Positions 33,367 to 45,061 of a DNA stretch of 64,000 bases are shown here, piece by piece. Position 1 is the stretch's first letter. Each line of letters starts with the position of its first letter. The stretch spans positions 3,929,001 through 3,993,000 of the forward strand of contig BRKX01000007.1 in the NCBI GenBank assembly GCA_026008535.1, given 5' to 3'. The notes under the pieces are model-generated. The model did no database searches and was not told where the DNA came from. It worked only from the letters and a program-made list of their open reading frames with translations. The position numbers and the translations under genes are program-made. The DNA is from Perilla frutescens. Taxonomy: Eukaryota; Streptophyta; Magnoliopsida; Lamiales; Lamiaceae.

Positions 33367-36300
33367 ATGCCCAGGGGCTCTTTAGAGGACACTCTATTGT
33401 ACGATCCGGAGATAGAGAAGACTTCGAGGAAAAATAGGGCAGCAGTGAAGAGGGCACACCAAGCAGCAAATAGACCTCGTGAGCCCACACCACCACCAGA
33501 GGATCAAGAAGATCAAGGAGACAAAGGGCACGAGGAGGAAGGACAGTTTGAGAACGGCCACAACATCAACATGGCCGCAAATGGAAATGCCGCAAATGGC
33601 AATGCGGATGATAACAGGACTTTAAGGCAGTTGGTCTTCCCAACCAACATGAATCTGCGCCCAATGGGCATTACGCTCCCAGCTGTGACTCAGAACTGGG
33701 ATATTCACGTAAACTTTATCCAGATCTTGCCGAAGTTCCACGAAATGCCTGGAGAGGATCCACAAAGGCATTTGCAAGATTTTGAGATGGTTTTCCAGAC
33801 TCAACCATCCGACCACAGATGAGAAGAGTATGTGCAGTTGGTCTCGTTCCCTTTTACTCTTCAAGATGGGGCACGGGACTGACTGTACACACTACCCACT
33901 GACACTGTGACCACATGGAGACAACTTCAACAGAAGTTTTTGGAGAAATATTTTCCAGCATCCAGAGTGCAAGAAATGAGAAGAAGGATAGGGAGCCTGA
34001 AGATGGGAACTAACGAAAGTTTCTATGACTATTGGGGAAGATTCCAGGTGATGCTGGCGAAATGCCCACAATACCAGATTACTGAACACGATTTGATTCA
34101 GTATTTTGTTGGAAGATTGAGACCACATGAGAAGACAATCGTGAATGCCTTATGTGGAGGATCCATTTTGAATAAACAACCCGTTGAACCATTCAGAATT
34201 CTCACAGAAATGGTTGAAGACAACCGAGACTTCGGTGGAGAGGGCATTCAGGTTGTAAGTGAAACAGAAAGGGCACCGGACTAGGATAGCAGGATTGATA
34301 CATTGTGCGACAAGATCGAAAAAATCTTGTCCGGTGCGAGCATGGCGAGGAAACCCAGACCTTGTGAGGTATGCAAAAGTATATCTCACTTCACGAATGA
34401 ATGCCCTACTCTACAAGATGAAATGGAAGAAGTGAATAGGCATTCCAGAAGATATGATCCTCACTCCCAGACTTATAATCCTGGCTGGAGAGACCATGAA
34501 AATTTTAGATGGAAAAGGCCAGAGGATGGGCATCCTGGACGCCCATTGCCACCACCAGAGGAGAAAAGGAAGCAAAGGCTGGAAAATCTTATGTTTGCTA
34601 TGGCTGAGGAGAATGAGAAGTTTAAGAAAGAGACTTGAGCTGGTCTCTCGCATATGAGCAAGCAAATCAATTAATTGGCTCAAGCCAGGCACAAGATGGA
34701 GGAGAAAAATGGGAAGCTGCCTTCCCAGGTCGAGAATCCAAGAGAACAAGTGAATACAGTAGTATTGAGGAGTAGAAAAGGACTTCCGGAGATGGTCAGG
34801 CCGAGAGAGGAGAAGGATGATGTACTCTTGGAGGAAGAAGTGGAAAAAATTCCTACAGAAGACAAGGCACAAGAAGTTGAGCAGACTGATGCTGTGCCCA
34901 TCCCAGAAGTGAAACAGTCTGCCAAGATGCCCATTCCAGAAAGACGGAAACCTCCCTTTCCAGGGAGATTGACACAGAATAGAAAAGAAGAAGAAACTAG
35001 GGAGATGCTAAAGGTATTCAGCAAAGTGGAGATCGACATCCCACTGATCGAGGTAATAAAACAAGTGCCGCGGTATGCCCGGTTTCTAAAAGAACTTTGT
35101 ACCAGAAAGGTGCGATTCAATGATGATGCAAGGTTCCTAGTTAGGGAGAATGTATCGGCTGTGATACAAAGAAAGTTACCCAAGAAGTGTGATGATCTAG
35201 GGATGTTCATGATCCCTTGCATAATTAGAGATAGAAAAGTCGAAAAGGCCATGCTGGATTTGGGGGCGTCAATCAACGTAATGCCCCTGTCGGTGTTCAA
35301 AGAATTGAAGATTGGACCTTTGAAGAAGTCCCGTGTGGTCATTCAACTAGCTGACTGATCTAATGTTTATTCAGAAGGCCTCATTGAAGATGTATTGGTC
35401 AAAGTGGACGAGCTTATCTTTCCAGCAGATTTTTATGTGCTTGAATTGGGCACAACGACTTCAAAATCTACAGTTTTGTTGCTGGGAAGGCCTTTCATGA
35501 AGACAACTCGAACCAAGATTGATGTGGACAAGGGCACACTGACGTATGAGTTTAATGGGGAGAAGGTAACGTTCAACATTTTTGAAGCTATGAAGCACCC
35601 CCCGGATACAGAAAATTGTAATTTCATGAACACATTTCATTCCCCGAGCCGTTCTACTTTATCCATGGTGAGCAACAGAGAACCGCTGTAGTGGGCATTG
35701 TGGGATGGACTGATTGACTAGGATGTCCTAGACGAGGATGATGACATAAGGGATAGAATTATGATGCTGTACTCATTGGAAGAAATGCCATACGGAAGTA
35801 TGGATTATGGTGTGCCCATTCGGAAAAATGATGATAAGCTGATACCTTCTATTATCAAAGCGCCCATGCTAGAGTTGAAGACATTACCAAGGCATCTGAA
35901 ATATGCCTATCTAGGGAATAATGAGACTCTCCCTGTAATCATAAGTGCGGGGTTGAATCAAACTAATGAGGACCGCCTTTTGAGATTGTTGAGACTGTAC
36001 AAGGAGGCACTCGGATGGACTTTGGTAGATATAAAGGGCATTAGCCCAGCGGTTTGCATGCACAAAATATTGTTGGAAGATGATGCAAAACCCGTTCGTG
36101 ATCCACAAAGTAAGCTCAATCCAGTGATGAAGTATGTGGTGCTAAAAGAGATAATTAAGCTTCTGGATCAGGGCATTATATACCCAATTTAAGACAGCAA
36201 GTGGGTCAGTCCAATCCATGTTGTGCCCAAGAAGTCGGGCATTCAAGTTGTGAAAAATGAGAAAGGAGAGCCTGTGCCCACACGACTGCAAACCAGCTGG

Positions 36301-37086
36301 AGAGTTTGCATCGACTACCAGAAGCTGAACACGGTCACGCGGAAGGATCATTTCCCACTTCTGTTCATTGACCAGATGTTGGAAAGACTCGCAGAAAACA
36401 AGTTCTTTTGTTTCTTGGATGGATACTCCGGATACATGCAGATTGCAGTAAGTCAAGAGAACCAGGAGAAAACAACATTCACGTTCCTATTCGGCACGTT
36501 TGCCTATCGCAGAATGCCCTTTGGCCTCTGCAATGCTCCTGGCACATTTCAGTGATGTTTGATGAGCATATTCTCTGATTTCCTAGAGAACTGCATTGAA
36601 GTATTCATGGATGACTTCACAGTGTACGAGAGCTGTTTTGATCGATGCTTAGATAATCTGGAGAAAGTATTGCAGCGTTGTGTGGAAAAATGCCTAGTGC
36701 TGAACTATGAAAAATGTCATTTCATGGTTAGAGAGGGCATTGTACTAGGACATGTTATTTCGGAGAGGGGCATTGAGGTCGATAAAGCTAAAGTGGATAT
36801 AATTGAGAAATTGTCATACCCCACTTCAGTGAAGCAAGTGAGAGGCTTTCTGGAGCACGCTGAATTCTACAGGAGGTTCATAAAGGATTTTGCAAAAATT
36901 ACCCAGTCTATTACTCACTTATTGCAGCAAGATGTTCCCTTTGAATTCAATGAAGAGTGTAAGAAGACATTCAATTTTCTGAACAAGCAATTGGTCACGG
37001 CACCAGTCATTCAACCACCAGATTGGGGAATGCCTTTTGAGATTATGTGTGACGCCAGTCGCTACGTTGTGGGCGCGGTATTGGGT
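33367..37086 (+). pseudogene. Athila-like gag-pol polyprotein relic (element D)
   Basis: One reading frame from the ATG at 33367 to the copia junction, broken by about ten in-frame stops but no frameshift. Order: acidic N-terminal gag; gag core about 33690-34230 (WRQLQQKFLEKYFP, MVEDNRDFGG); CCHC-like CEVCKSISHFTNEC at about 34360; protease DLGASINVMP at about 35262; RT from about 36090 with GLCNAP and FMDDF (36600s; FMDD is the YxDD equivalent); RNase H start DASRYVVGAVLG. Several stops are R/Q/W to stop changes explained by C-to-T or G-to-A transitions. It cannot make a full product. Confidence 0.9.
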
Positions 37087-37558
37087 CATGATGGTCTAAA
37101 GACGGAATATTTGACCGTCAAAGATCCGAGTGAGTTGCATCTTAGACTACAAGTTTAAGAAAGGTTTGATCATCAAAAGACTATCGTCATTCCTAAAGCT
37201 CATTACGAGTGGATGCATCTTAGACTGAAATACTTTAAGTCTATGAGTGCTTATAATTCTAAATTATTTAGAATTATTTCAAAATTGAAACTTTGTGGAG
37301 AGAATATCATTGATGCTTACATGCTTGAGAAAACATTCTCCACTTTTTATGCTTCTAATGTGCTGTGACAGCAACAATATAGGGAGCGTGATTTTAAAAA
37401 GTACTCTGAACTAATATCTTATTTGTTGGTTGTCGAGCAAAATAATAAATTGCTCATAAAAAATCATGAACTCCGCCCCACTGGTTCCACTGCATTGCCT
37501 GAAGTCAATGCAACTTTCAACCATGACAATGGATGTAGTTGTGGGAACCAACGGACGT
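37087..37558 (+). pseudogene. Ty1/copia gag, upstream part (UBN2-type), split copy
   Basis: Translates as the middle of a plant copia gag: GLKTEYLTVKDPSELH, then WMHLRL, KLCGENIIDAYMLEKTFSTF, YRERDFKKYSELISYLL and NHELRPTGSTALPEVNAT, ending in NGRGR. In-frame stops occur (taa at about 37156-37158; tga near 37370). The N-terminus is missing at the join to element D; the C-terminal part, with the zinc knuckle, is at 63049-63360. The halves fit one gene in order and strand. Confidence 0.85.
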
Positions 37559-37690
37559 GGACGATAGACGATAAACAGTAACATAGGAGAGGGTGTGGTT
37601 TAATCTAATCACAATACAAGTAAGATGGCCAATACAAGTAAGATGGCCAATACAGGTAACATAGGAGAACCAACGGACGATAGACGATAG
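37545..37690. other. Scrambled filler junction between copia gag and the element C LTR
   Basis: About 145 bp assembled from short copies of nearby sequence: ggaaccaacggacg (copia, 37544) recurs at 37666; a 32-bp LTR block at 37740 is also at 37583; agtaagatggccaat from the LTR at 38194 occurs twice (37619, 37637). Such patchworks are made by template switching during end joining. Confidence 0.8.
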
Positions 37691-38809
37691 ACAATACAAG
37701 TAACACGACGATAGACGAGCGTAATATCTAGACAATAAAATAGGAGAGGGTGTGGTTTAATCTAATCACAAAACAAAACATGAAAAAAGACATAAACACT
37801 TAATCAACAATAATCATTAATATAATTAGCACTCAAGAGACAATACCAAACAAGGGAAAGTTATGAAAATGGTAAATAAGGAGAAACTCTAGGACATGGC
37901 TATATAATGCTCATATTAATCTACAACAAGGGATTATACACACATATATGCAAAGTTCATAGATAGGAAGACCATGAATATAGTAAGAGCATCTCTCGAA
38001 TATCTCTTAAATTGCTGCGATAAGGACGGCTATCTCTAACACATTCCAAGGTCGCACCTACCAAAGGCTCTAAGGGGTCACATTTCCTTCCACATAATGA
38101 CATTCGACTAGGAAGACAAATACGTAGATTTAATCCAAACATGCTTATGATCACGGGATTGACTAGATGCAACTGATTCATATATGTGATGTTAGTAAGA
38201 TGGCCAATCAAACAACACCATTCAAGTCCTAGCATAGATCAAAATCTTGACAAAGCAATACATATATATATATCCCAAATCAAAGATCAATATTCACATT
38301 ACTTCACCACATCCTAGAGCCTTAAGGCTCTAGCTAACCATATTCACAATAAAATCAAGATTACAAAAGAAAGAACAATATTCCATTCTAAATACAAGTT
38401 TAAGAAAGGAGAAGAAGTGATAAAACCTAATGTAGAACACTCTTCATCAATCCTATGGCCTGGATATCCAAATGGATGGTTGGATCTTCCTCCTTCATCT
38501 TGATCTTCAAAAATCCCTCAACTTGGTGTTTCTCTAAGTGTTTTTGCAGTTCTAGGGTTGGAGCGAATATGAATGAATATCCCCCCAAATAAACATAAGT
38601 AGTGGACCAATAATGAAGTGCAAAAAGTCACAAAATGGAATCGTCTATCCCGGGCGCGTCCTGGGACGTGGGCATTGCTTGGTTGCGCCTACAGGTCGCG
38701 CTTGGAACACACAAAAACACGCCTCTGAAGTGTTGAAATGTGGGCACATCGGTCGCGCCAGGAGGCCGCGTTCTAAGGGCCCTGGGGCGCGGCCTGCCCT
38801 ACACTCGTG
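37686..38809 (-). repeat. 3' LTR of element C, distal part
   Basis: Matches 61760-62820 of the 5' LTR. It stops at the element B insertion at 38810. The last ~120 bp of the LTR (its CA end) is missing at the filler junction. GC-rich patch at about 38650-38800. Confidence 0.8.
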
Positions 38810-39825
38810 TGATAAACTGAGATTTTACACTGATTTTGATACACTTTTGTGTCGGGTTTGAATTGTTTTAGGTGTGTTTTATCTCAGTTTATTTGTGTTT
38901 TCATACGTTTGGGAGTTTGGTATTACTTGTTGGAATTTTGCAGGAATTGTACTTGGAAAATGGTGTTTGAACGAAGTATGGAAGTCCCGGAAAATACGTG
39001 AAAAAATGGCCGAGAACCGCAGTCCACGTGGCAGCTCGCGAGTGAAGATCCCAGCCATTTACTGTCGAATCACGACAGAGGCTGGGGTGCAAAGAAGAAA
39101 AGTCGCGAGTCGCGAATGAGACCGCGAATCACCAAGAGGAGTTCACTGCTTGATCGCGACAGAGAAGGGGGTCATCTTTGATAAATTCGTGACCCGGTCG
39201 CGAATTTCTAAAGAGCTCACGAATTCTATGACAGCTGGATGCCACGTGGAGTCGCGACCCGAGTCGCGACCGACATGCTCGGGAGCGAGCTCGCGAATTT
39301 TCAAGGCGGTGCAACTTGTGGCTTCCTACTTTGGATCAAATTCGTACTTAGTATTTAAGGGTAGAAATACACGAAAATTAGACACAATTCCTCCTACCAA
39401 AAAGTTACCAACAGAGAGTTGCTGCAGAGAAAAAGAAGACGCGAAGAACAAGACCAAAGGATTCAAGAGTGTTCAAGACCAAAGTTAATATAGAATCTCC
39501 GGGTTTTATTTACTTTATTCTTAGAATACAATTTTTATTTTGTGGATTGTTTTAGTTGTTTATTTTGCCATGGATAGCTAAAACCCTAGTATTCTAGGGT
39601 TGGATTATGATTTATTTATGAAGTTCTTTTGATTCATATTATTTGGTGTCTATGATTTAATTATATTTTGATTATTCTTGTTTTCTCTGTATTATTTACT
39701 TGATCACTAAATGATACAATTTGATGTGTTAATCCATAATTCGAGAGATTAGTTTTAACACAAGATCTGGAATAATTAACTGGTTAGTCAATATCATTCG
39801 AGAGAGTTGCGATTAATTTAGAGAA

Positions 39826-41976
39826 TGTAACACCCTAATTTTATAAACCTAGAATATTATTTATTTTATAAAATCTAACATGTAAAATAATGACTGAAAG
39901 AGAATTTTAAACATTTCCTCAAATATATAATAAAACTAATACTAGAAAATCATAAAAATGCATAAATAAACTTCTATTTAAGAAAATACCATAATATCAT
40001 AATAATTCAAATAACATAGAGCGGAAGCGATTTTAAATAATTCAAACTCCTAAATATTTTAAAGTTAGAAATCCACAATCCAACAAAGCATAACATCAAC
40101 TAAAAGTTTAGAAATTTAACGAGTCTAATAACTTAAATATTTAAATAAAAACTTAGTTCACATCCATCTCCACATCACCATCACCGAACTCATCAACCTG
40201 AAATGTTATAATAATGGGATGAGTATAACGAATACACTCAGTGGAGAATACGCATTATCCAAAATATATTAAACGAGTAACTCATATTCAGACATTCATG
40301 CCATGTCACATAATAATAATTGTTTGAACAGTGGGGAGTTAGCCCAAAGGCAACTTATCACGGCCTCAGACCTATTAACGGTCTCTGAACAAGTATATGC
40401 ATATACACATGCACGGTGGGCGACCTAAGGACAACTTTTACGGTCCCGGACCTATGAACGGTCCCTGGCATACTTTAACTTTCACTTTCACATAAACACT
40501 CAGTCGAACAATAAATCACAAGCATAATATATAATGGATAATAAATAATCACGTGCGTATAAAATTCCCCACCTTTACTTTGAAGAATTTTGACTCGACT
40601 TTTCAATACAAAATGATAAGGATTTACAGGAAGTAACTCGCCTTCACCTAGCAGAGAATATAATTAATTATATTAAATAATTAAAGTTATTAAGATATAA
40701 AATGTTTAATTTTATTAAAAGATTAAACTCTAAAAATTTTGAAACTTTACGTTTCTAAATATTAAATTATGTAAATATGTTGGTTATAATTGAATTTGTT
40801 TGATATGATTGGATATAAAATTTACTTAATTACACTTCTTTCTAATTTTTCCTAACTTTGATAATTATCGCAACACAATAGTTTTATTATATAATCACTA
40901 AAAGATTCGGCTAACTAATTATAACCAAGAAAAATAGGTTTAAATATTTATCTACAAAATATGGATTAAGAATTCAATTCCCAAATCACTTTTTCCCTGA
41001 ATCTTTCGGTAGTCTGTCTCTCTCTCTCTATTTCATATATTCACCCGCCGCTGCTACTCTCTTTCTCTTTCTCTTTCTTTATGTCCATCTCTCTTATTTC
41101 ATCTGATTCATCCTCTGCTACTTCTCTTTCTTTATTTCTTTTTGTTTTTTTATTTCTTCCCAAACCATATTCTTCAATATCAAAATATCCTATTTAAATC
41201 ACCTAAATACCAGTAAAATACGAGAACATACAATTAGAGTTCTAATTAAAGTTGAGTTGAAGATGGCCTTCGGCTACAGGGGAATTGAATTAAGGAAGCA
41301 CAACATCAGATTTAAATCTAAAGGCCTAACATCATTTCCCATGAATTTGAAAGATTTTCTGGGTCGGTTCTACAAAGCAAAACAGAGATATTACATACTC
41401 CAGGTAATGAAATTTTATATATTTCTTTTTTTTAAGTTTTCGACATCACTAATAACACATACAACAATTAACCATTTAAAAATATAAATTTGAATACAGA
41501 TTTGCTGCGGAAGTTTGAATGGTTACCAGTTACAAAGTGGCAGGAGTTTCCTTTTCTAGTCTGGCCGGAATAATTGATTTCTGAATATTCTGTTGTAGAA
41601 CAAGAACATAAATTAATCTTTAAGGAGGAACGATTTCAAGAAATTATATGGGGATTTTTCTTGAGTGAATGCCTACCTCTGAATTTTGTTTGGAACTTGA
41701 ATTCGAACAATGATTTTGATGTACTTCTTGAATAAATTGGTAGGCTTTTCTTCTTGCTTCAAATGTGAAAAACAAAAGGCAGCTATGAACGGGAAGGTTT
41801 GATGTGAACAAGGAATTTCTTCATTGTTGATTGAGGATGTGTTTCTCTGAATATTCTGGCTTAAACGGTTTCAATTGGTTTATGAAGTTTTCTCTTTTTT
41901 TTTTGTTTTGACGGGAAATAATAAACTGTTATTCTGCAGTTGATTTTTAATCGTGGAATTGAGGAGAAACTAACTA

Positions 41977-42034
<58 letters not shown>

Positions 42035-42263
42035 CTTCTAGATTTTAGAATAATTTTTGATTTATAATTGATTTAATCCCATAAGGATTTATGGATTTAA
42101 TATCTTATTTAATTATAAGTAATCTGATATTAAAATTTAAATTTTCTCTGCCGGCTACGCGATTAAAATAAAAAAAATATAAATTATTTAACTGATATTA
42201 TCATAACAACAAGACTAAAATACTATATTTATAAATAATAATTTTGAAAAATGGGTCGTTACA
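39826..42263 (-). mobile_element. Solo LTR (2438 bp) nested in the LTR of element B
   Basis: Starts TGTAACACCC, ends GGGTCGTTACA, and is flanked by a perfect GAGAA duplication (39821-39825 and 42264-42268). Removing it restores the LTR. A block with 'cactcagtggag' near 40230 corresponds, reversed, to the 'cactgagta' region of the 1270-4416 LTR, suggesting the minus orientation and a related chromovirus family. Contains two copies of a ~50-bp 'acggtc...gacctatgaacggtc' unit (40330-40470) and an ATT microsatellite. The short open frame at 41257 is unsupported. Confidence 0.88.
41977..42031 (+). repeat. (ATT)n microsatellite
   Basis: About 18 perfect ATT units inside the nested solo LTR; likely length-polymorphic. 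Confidence 0.9.
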
Positions 42264-42726
42264 GAGAACAATAAATCTTTGGAACCATTAGGAGTTGCAT
42301 AATAGGTATTGAACGGAGACGTTAATATTTGTTGTGTGATCTACAATCTAGGCGCTTCGAGAGAAGGTTTAGAATACATGAGTGATTGTTCTAGCATGAT
42401 TTAAATCCCAACATAGATATTAAATGGATTGATTAAGAGAATGGATTAAATAATGATTATCCAATCCTAGAATGCGTCTTTTTCTTCAGTGTTTGATTTA
42501 TCTGTGTTGATTTCTGTTGTGGTGATTTATTTTATTTATTATCTTTAGTTTTTAATTAGTTAAATCCAACCATGTTTGATAGTCTAGATAACTGCGAGGG
42601 GTTAAATTGAATAACTAGCAGATTAAATCTTAAATCCCAGTGGATAAGATACTCTTGTTCACTGCTATCCTATAAGCCTCGCTGTACACTTGCAGTTTAG
42701 GTGAAAATAAATACCGAACAATTTTT

Positions 42727-42744
42727 TGGCGCCGTTGCCAGGGA
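42727..42744 (+). other. Primer-binding site, element B
   Basis: TGGCGCCGTTGCCAGGGA, 6 bp after the LTR end at 42720; the best-preserved copy in the window with the one at 50766-50749. Confidence 0.8.
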
Positions 42745-42871
42745 TTTAATTTTTTTATTTGCTATTCTTTAGATTTAATTTCTTGTGTTAATCTGGACAT
42801 TTATTTTTCAGTCTTTAGTCTATTTTCTTTTAAAATGTTATAATCTTCTTTTTATTGTGATTAGGTTGTGT

Positions 42872-45061
42872 ATGCATACACGATCTCAGGGAGGATCTCT
42901 AGAAGAATTCAATCTTAAGATTCAAGCTACCGTTCGGCATAACAACGTAAGAAGAAGAAGAGAGATGGCAGAACAACAAGCTCCTGTTATGGTCAAACAG
43001 ATGCGTCAGATGCAGAGACAGTTAGAGAAAATGCAGCGGAGAATGCAAGAGCAAGATGATGCTTGAGCTGTAGAGCCACCTCCAATTAATGAACTCTTTG
43101 TTCCAGTACTTAACCATGGAGACATTCCTGGTCCCCAGATCAATGCGAATAACTTCGAGTTGAAATCGGGATTGGTGTCCATGGTTCAACAAAAGCAATA
43201 TGGAGGACGGGCCACTGAAGACCCGAATGCACACTTGACGCAGTTCTTGGAGATCTGTAGTACAGTGAAGATGAATGGAGTCCCCGATGATGCCATTCGC
43301 TTAATCCTATTTTCATTCTCTTTACGAGATACGGCTAAGCAATGGTACCAATCTCTAGCCGCTGGGTCTGTGGACAGCTGGGAAAGTCTTGCGCACAAGT
43401 TCCTGCACAAATTCTTTCCACCTGGTTTGACTCTCAAGCTGAAGGGTGAAATTACACAATTTCGTCAATACGAGGATGAGACATTATATGAGGCTTGGGA
43501 ACGGTTTCGAGATATGCTGAGGAAGTGCCCCAACCATGGATTTGGGATAGATCATCAAGTCTGCATTTTCTACAATGGGTGTGACATGGAATTGAAGAGG
43601 CTTCTGGATGCCTCTGCTGGTGGCTTTTTGTTGAACAAGGGCCACGATCAAGCTATGACGATCATAGAGGACATGGCAACCAACAACTATCAGTGGTCTG
43701 GGGATCGACAAGTGAAGATTTTGAAAAGAGCTGCAGCAGTTGATGATAATCATCTGATTGCCAAGCTTGCCGCCCAGCTGTCTACTCTGAATGCCACGAT
43801 CAATAGTAGATTTGATGCTATGGCGCGACCGGGTGTAGATAATCCCATGGGAAATACAGTTGAAGATGTCAACTACATCAATCAGAGAGGTGGTTATGAT
43901 GGCAATAATTACCGAGACGGGAATCAATTCTACCAAGGTAACCGATCCAACCTCTCATATGGGAATCCCAACAGTGCACTGCAGCCCCCTCCTAGCTTCT
44001 CTGTAACAAATGGAGTAATCAATGATGAGAAGAAGCCAAAGATGGATGATCTATTGATGGCGTTCATGGGGAAAACCGATAAATTCATGGGGGAGTCGCA
44101 AGCTATAGTGGAAAAGCTGGAAAATACTGTGGGTGCCATGAGTGTGCAAATGAAGATGTTCGAGAAGTAATTAGGTCAGCTAGCTACAGTTGTAGGAACT
44201 CAGCACCAACCGGGACAGTTTCCTAGCAACATCACAGTGAATCCCAAGGAACAGTTCAATGCAATCCATCTGCACACTGAGGTTTCTGCGCCTATTGCTG
44301 TCACCAAAGTCATTCCGTCCAAAATGCCTTCCGACAAGCGGGATTCCACCATTAGGACTCCTCAAAAGGGTCCTATAGTTTCCCCCACAGTGACTACCCC
44401 ATTCTCACAAAGGACCTCGAAACAGAGAGTTGATGCACAGTTTTCCAGATTTTTGGAAATATTCAAGAAGGTGCAAATCAACATTCCTTTGGCGGAGGCA
44501 CTGCAGCACATGCCCAAGTATGTAAAGTTCCTCAAGGATGCTGTGTCTAAGAAGAAAAAGATAGAGGAGTTTGAGACTGTGCACCTCCCTGAAAACTGCA
44601 GTTCCATCATCCAAAGGAAACTCCCTGCCAAGATGAAGGATCCAGGGAGTTTTACGCTCCCCATTACTGTTGGAGACAAGATAGGTGGTTGAGCATTATG
44701 TGACTTGGGGGCGAGCATCAATCTAATGCCGCTCTCCTTTTTCAAGAGATTGAACTGTGGGAAACTCAAGCCTACAACCATGTGTTTGCAGATGGCTGAC
44801 CGATCTGTGGTCCATCCCGAGGGAATTCTAGAGAATGTGTTGATTAAAGTAAAGGATTTCATATTCCCTGTGGACTTTGTAGTGCTGGACATGGAGGAAG
44901 ACAAGAGCGTTCCTCTCATCTTGGGACGCCCATTTTTGCGCATCGGACGGGCCAACATCGACCTAGACACGGGGATTCTCACTCTCCGGTTTGAAGATGA
45001 ACACATTCAGTTCCTGTTTGATGATGGAGGCATGGAGATGGATGCTCGGGGAAGAGAATGA
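42872..45061 (+). pseudogene. Athila-like gag-protease polyprotein (element B)
   Basis: One frame of about 730 codons broken only by three stops (43064-43066 tga, 44168-44170 taa, 44690-44692 tga), each explained by a single C-to-T change at an Arg or Gln codon. Start MHTRSQGGSLEEFNLKIQAT. A Gln/Arg-rich coiled stretch follows, then the gag core (EDPNAHLTQFLEI, VNGVPDDAIRLILFSFSL, WESLAHKFLHKFFPP, YEAWERFRDMLRKCP), an Asn/Tyr/Gly-rich segment with no CCHC knuckle that I can see, then protease ALCDLGASINLMPLSFF and PLILGRPFL. The frame ends at 45061 and is followed by the hairpin motif, with no RT or integrase. Confidence 0.88.

Larger units (their letters stand above)
31699..37086 (+). mobile_element. 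Element D: Athila-like gag-pol relic lacking its 3' half
   Basis: 5' LTR (31699-33295), primer site (33301-33318) and a gag-protease-RT-RNase H frame that ends mid-RNase H at 37086, where it is joined directly to copia gag. Integrase, 3' region and 3' LTR are missing. Its intact LTR start interrupts element E, so D inserted into E and was later truncated. Confidence 0.8.
38810..42720 (+). repeat. 5' LTR of element B (with nested solo LTR)
   Basis: TGATAAACTGAG...ATACCGAACA. The first ~330 bp are nearly identical to 46687-47016. A GC-rich patch of tcgcga words occupies about 39000-39310, followed by a TATA-like tatttaag near 39351. Interrupted by 39826-42263. Confidence 0.85.

Noticed and set aside
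41257..41487. 76-codon open frame inside the nested solo LTR
   Set aside because: No similarity that I recognise, and no start or stop context; LTR sequence.
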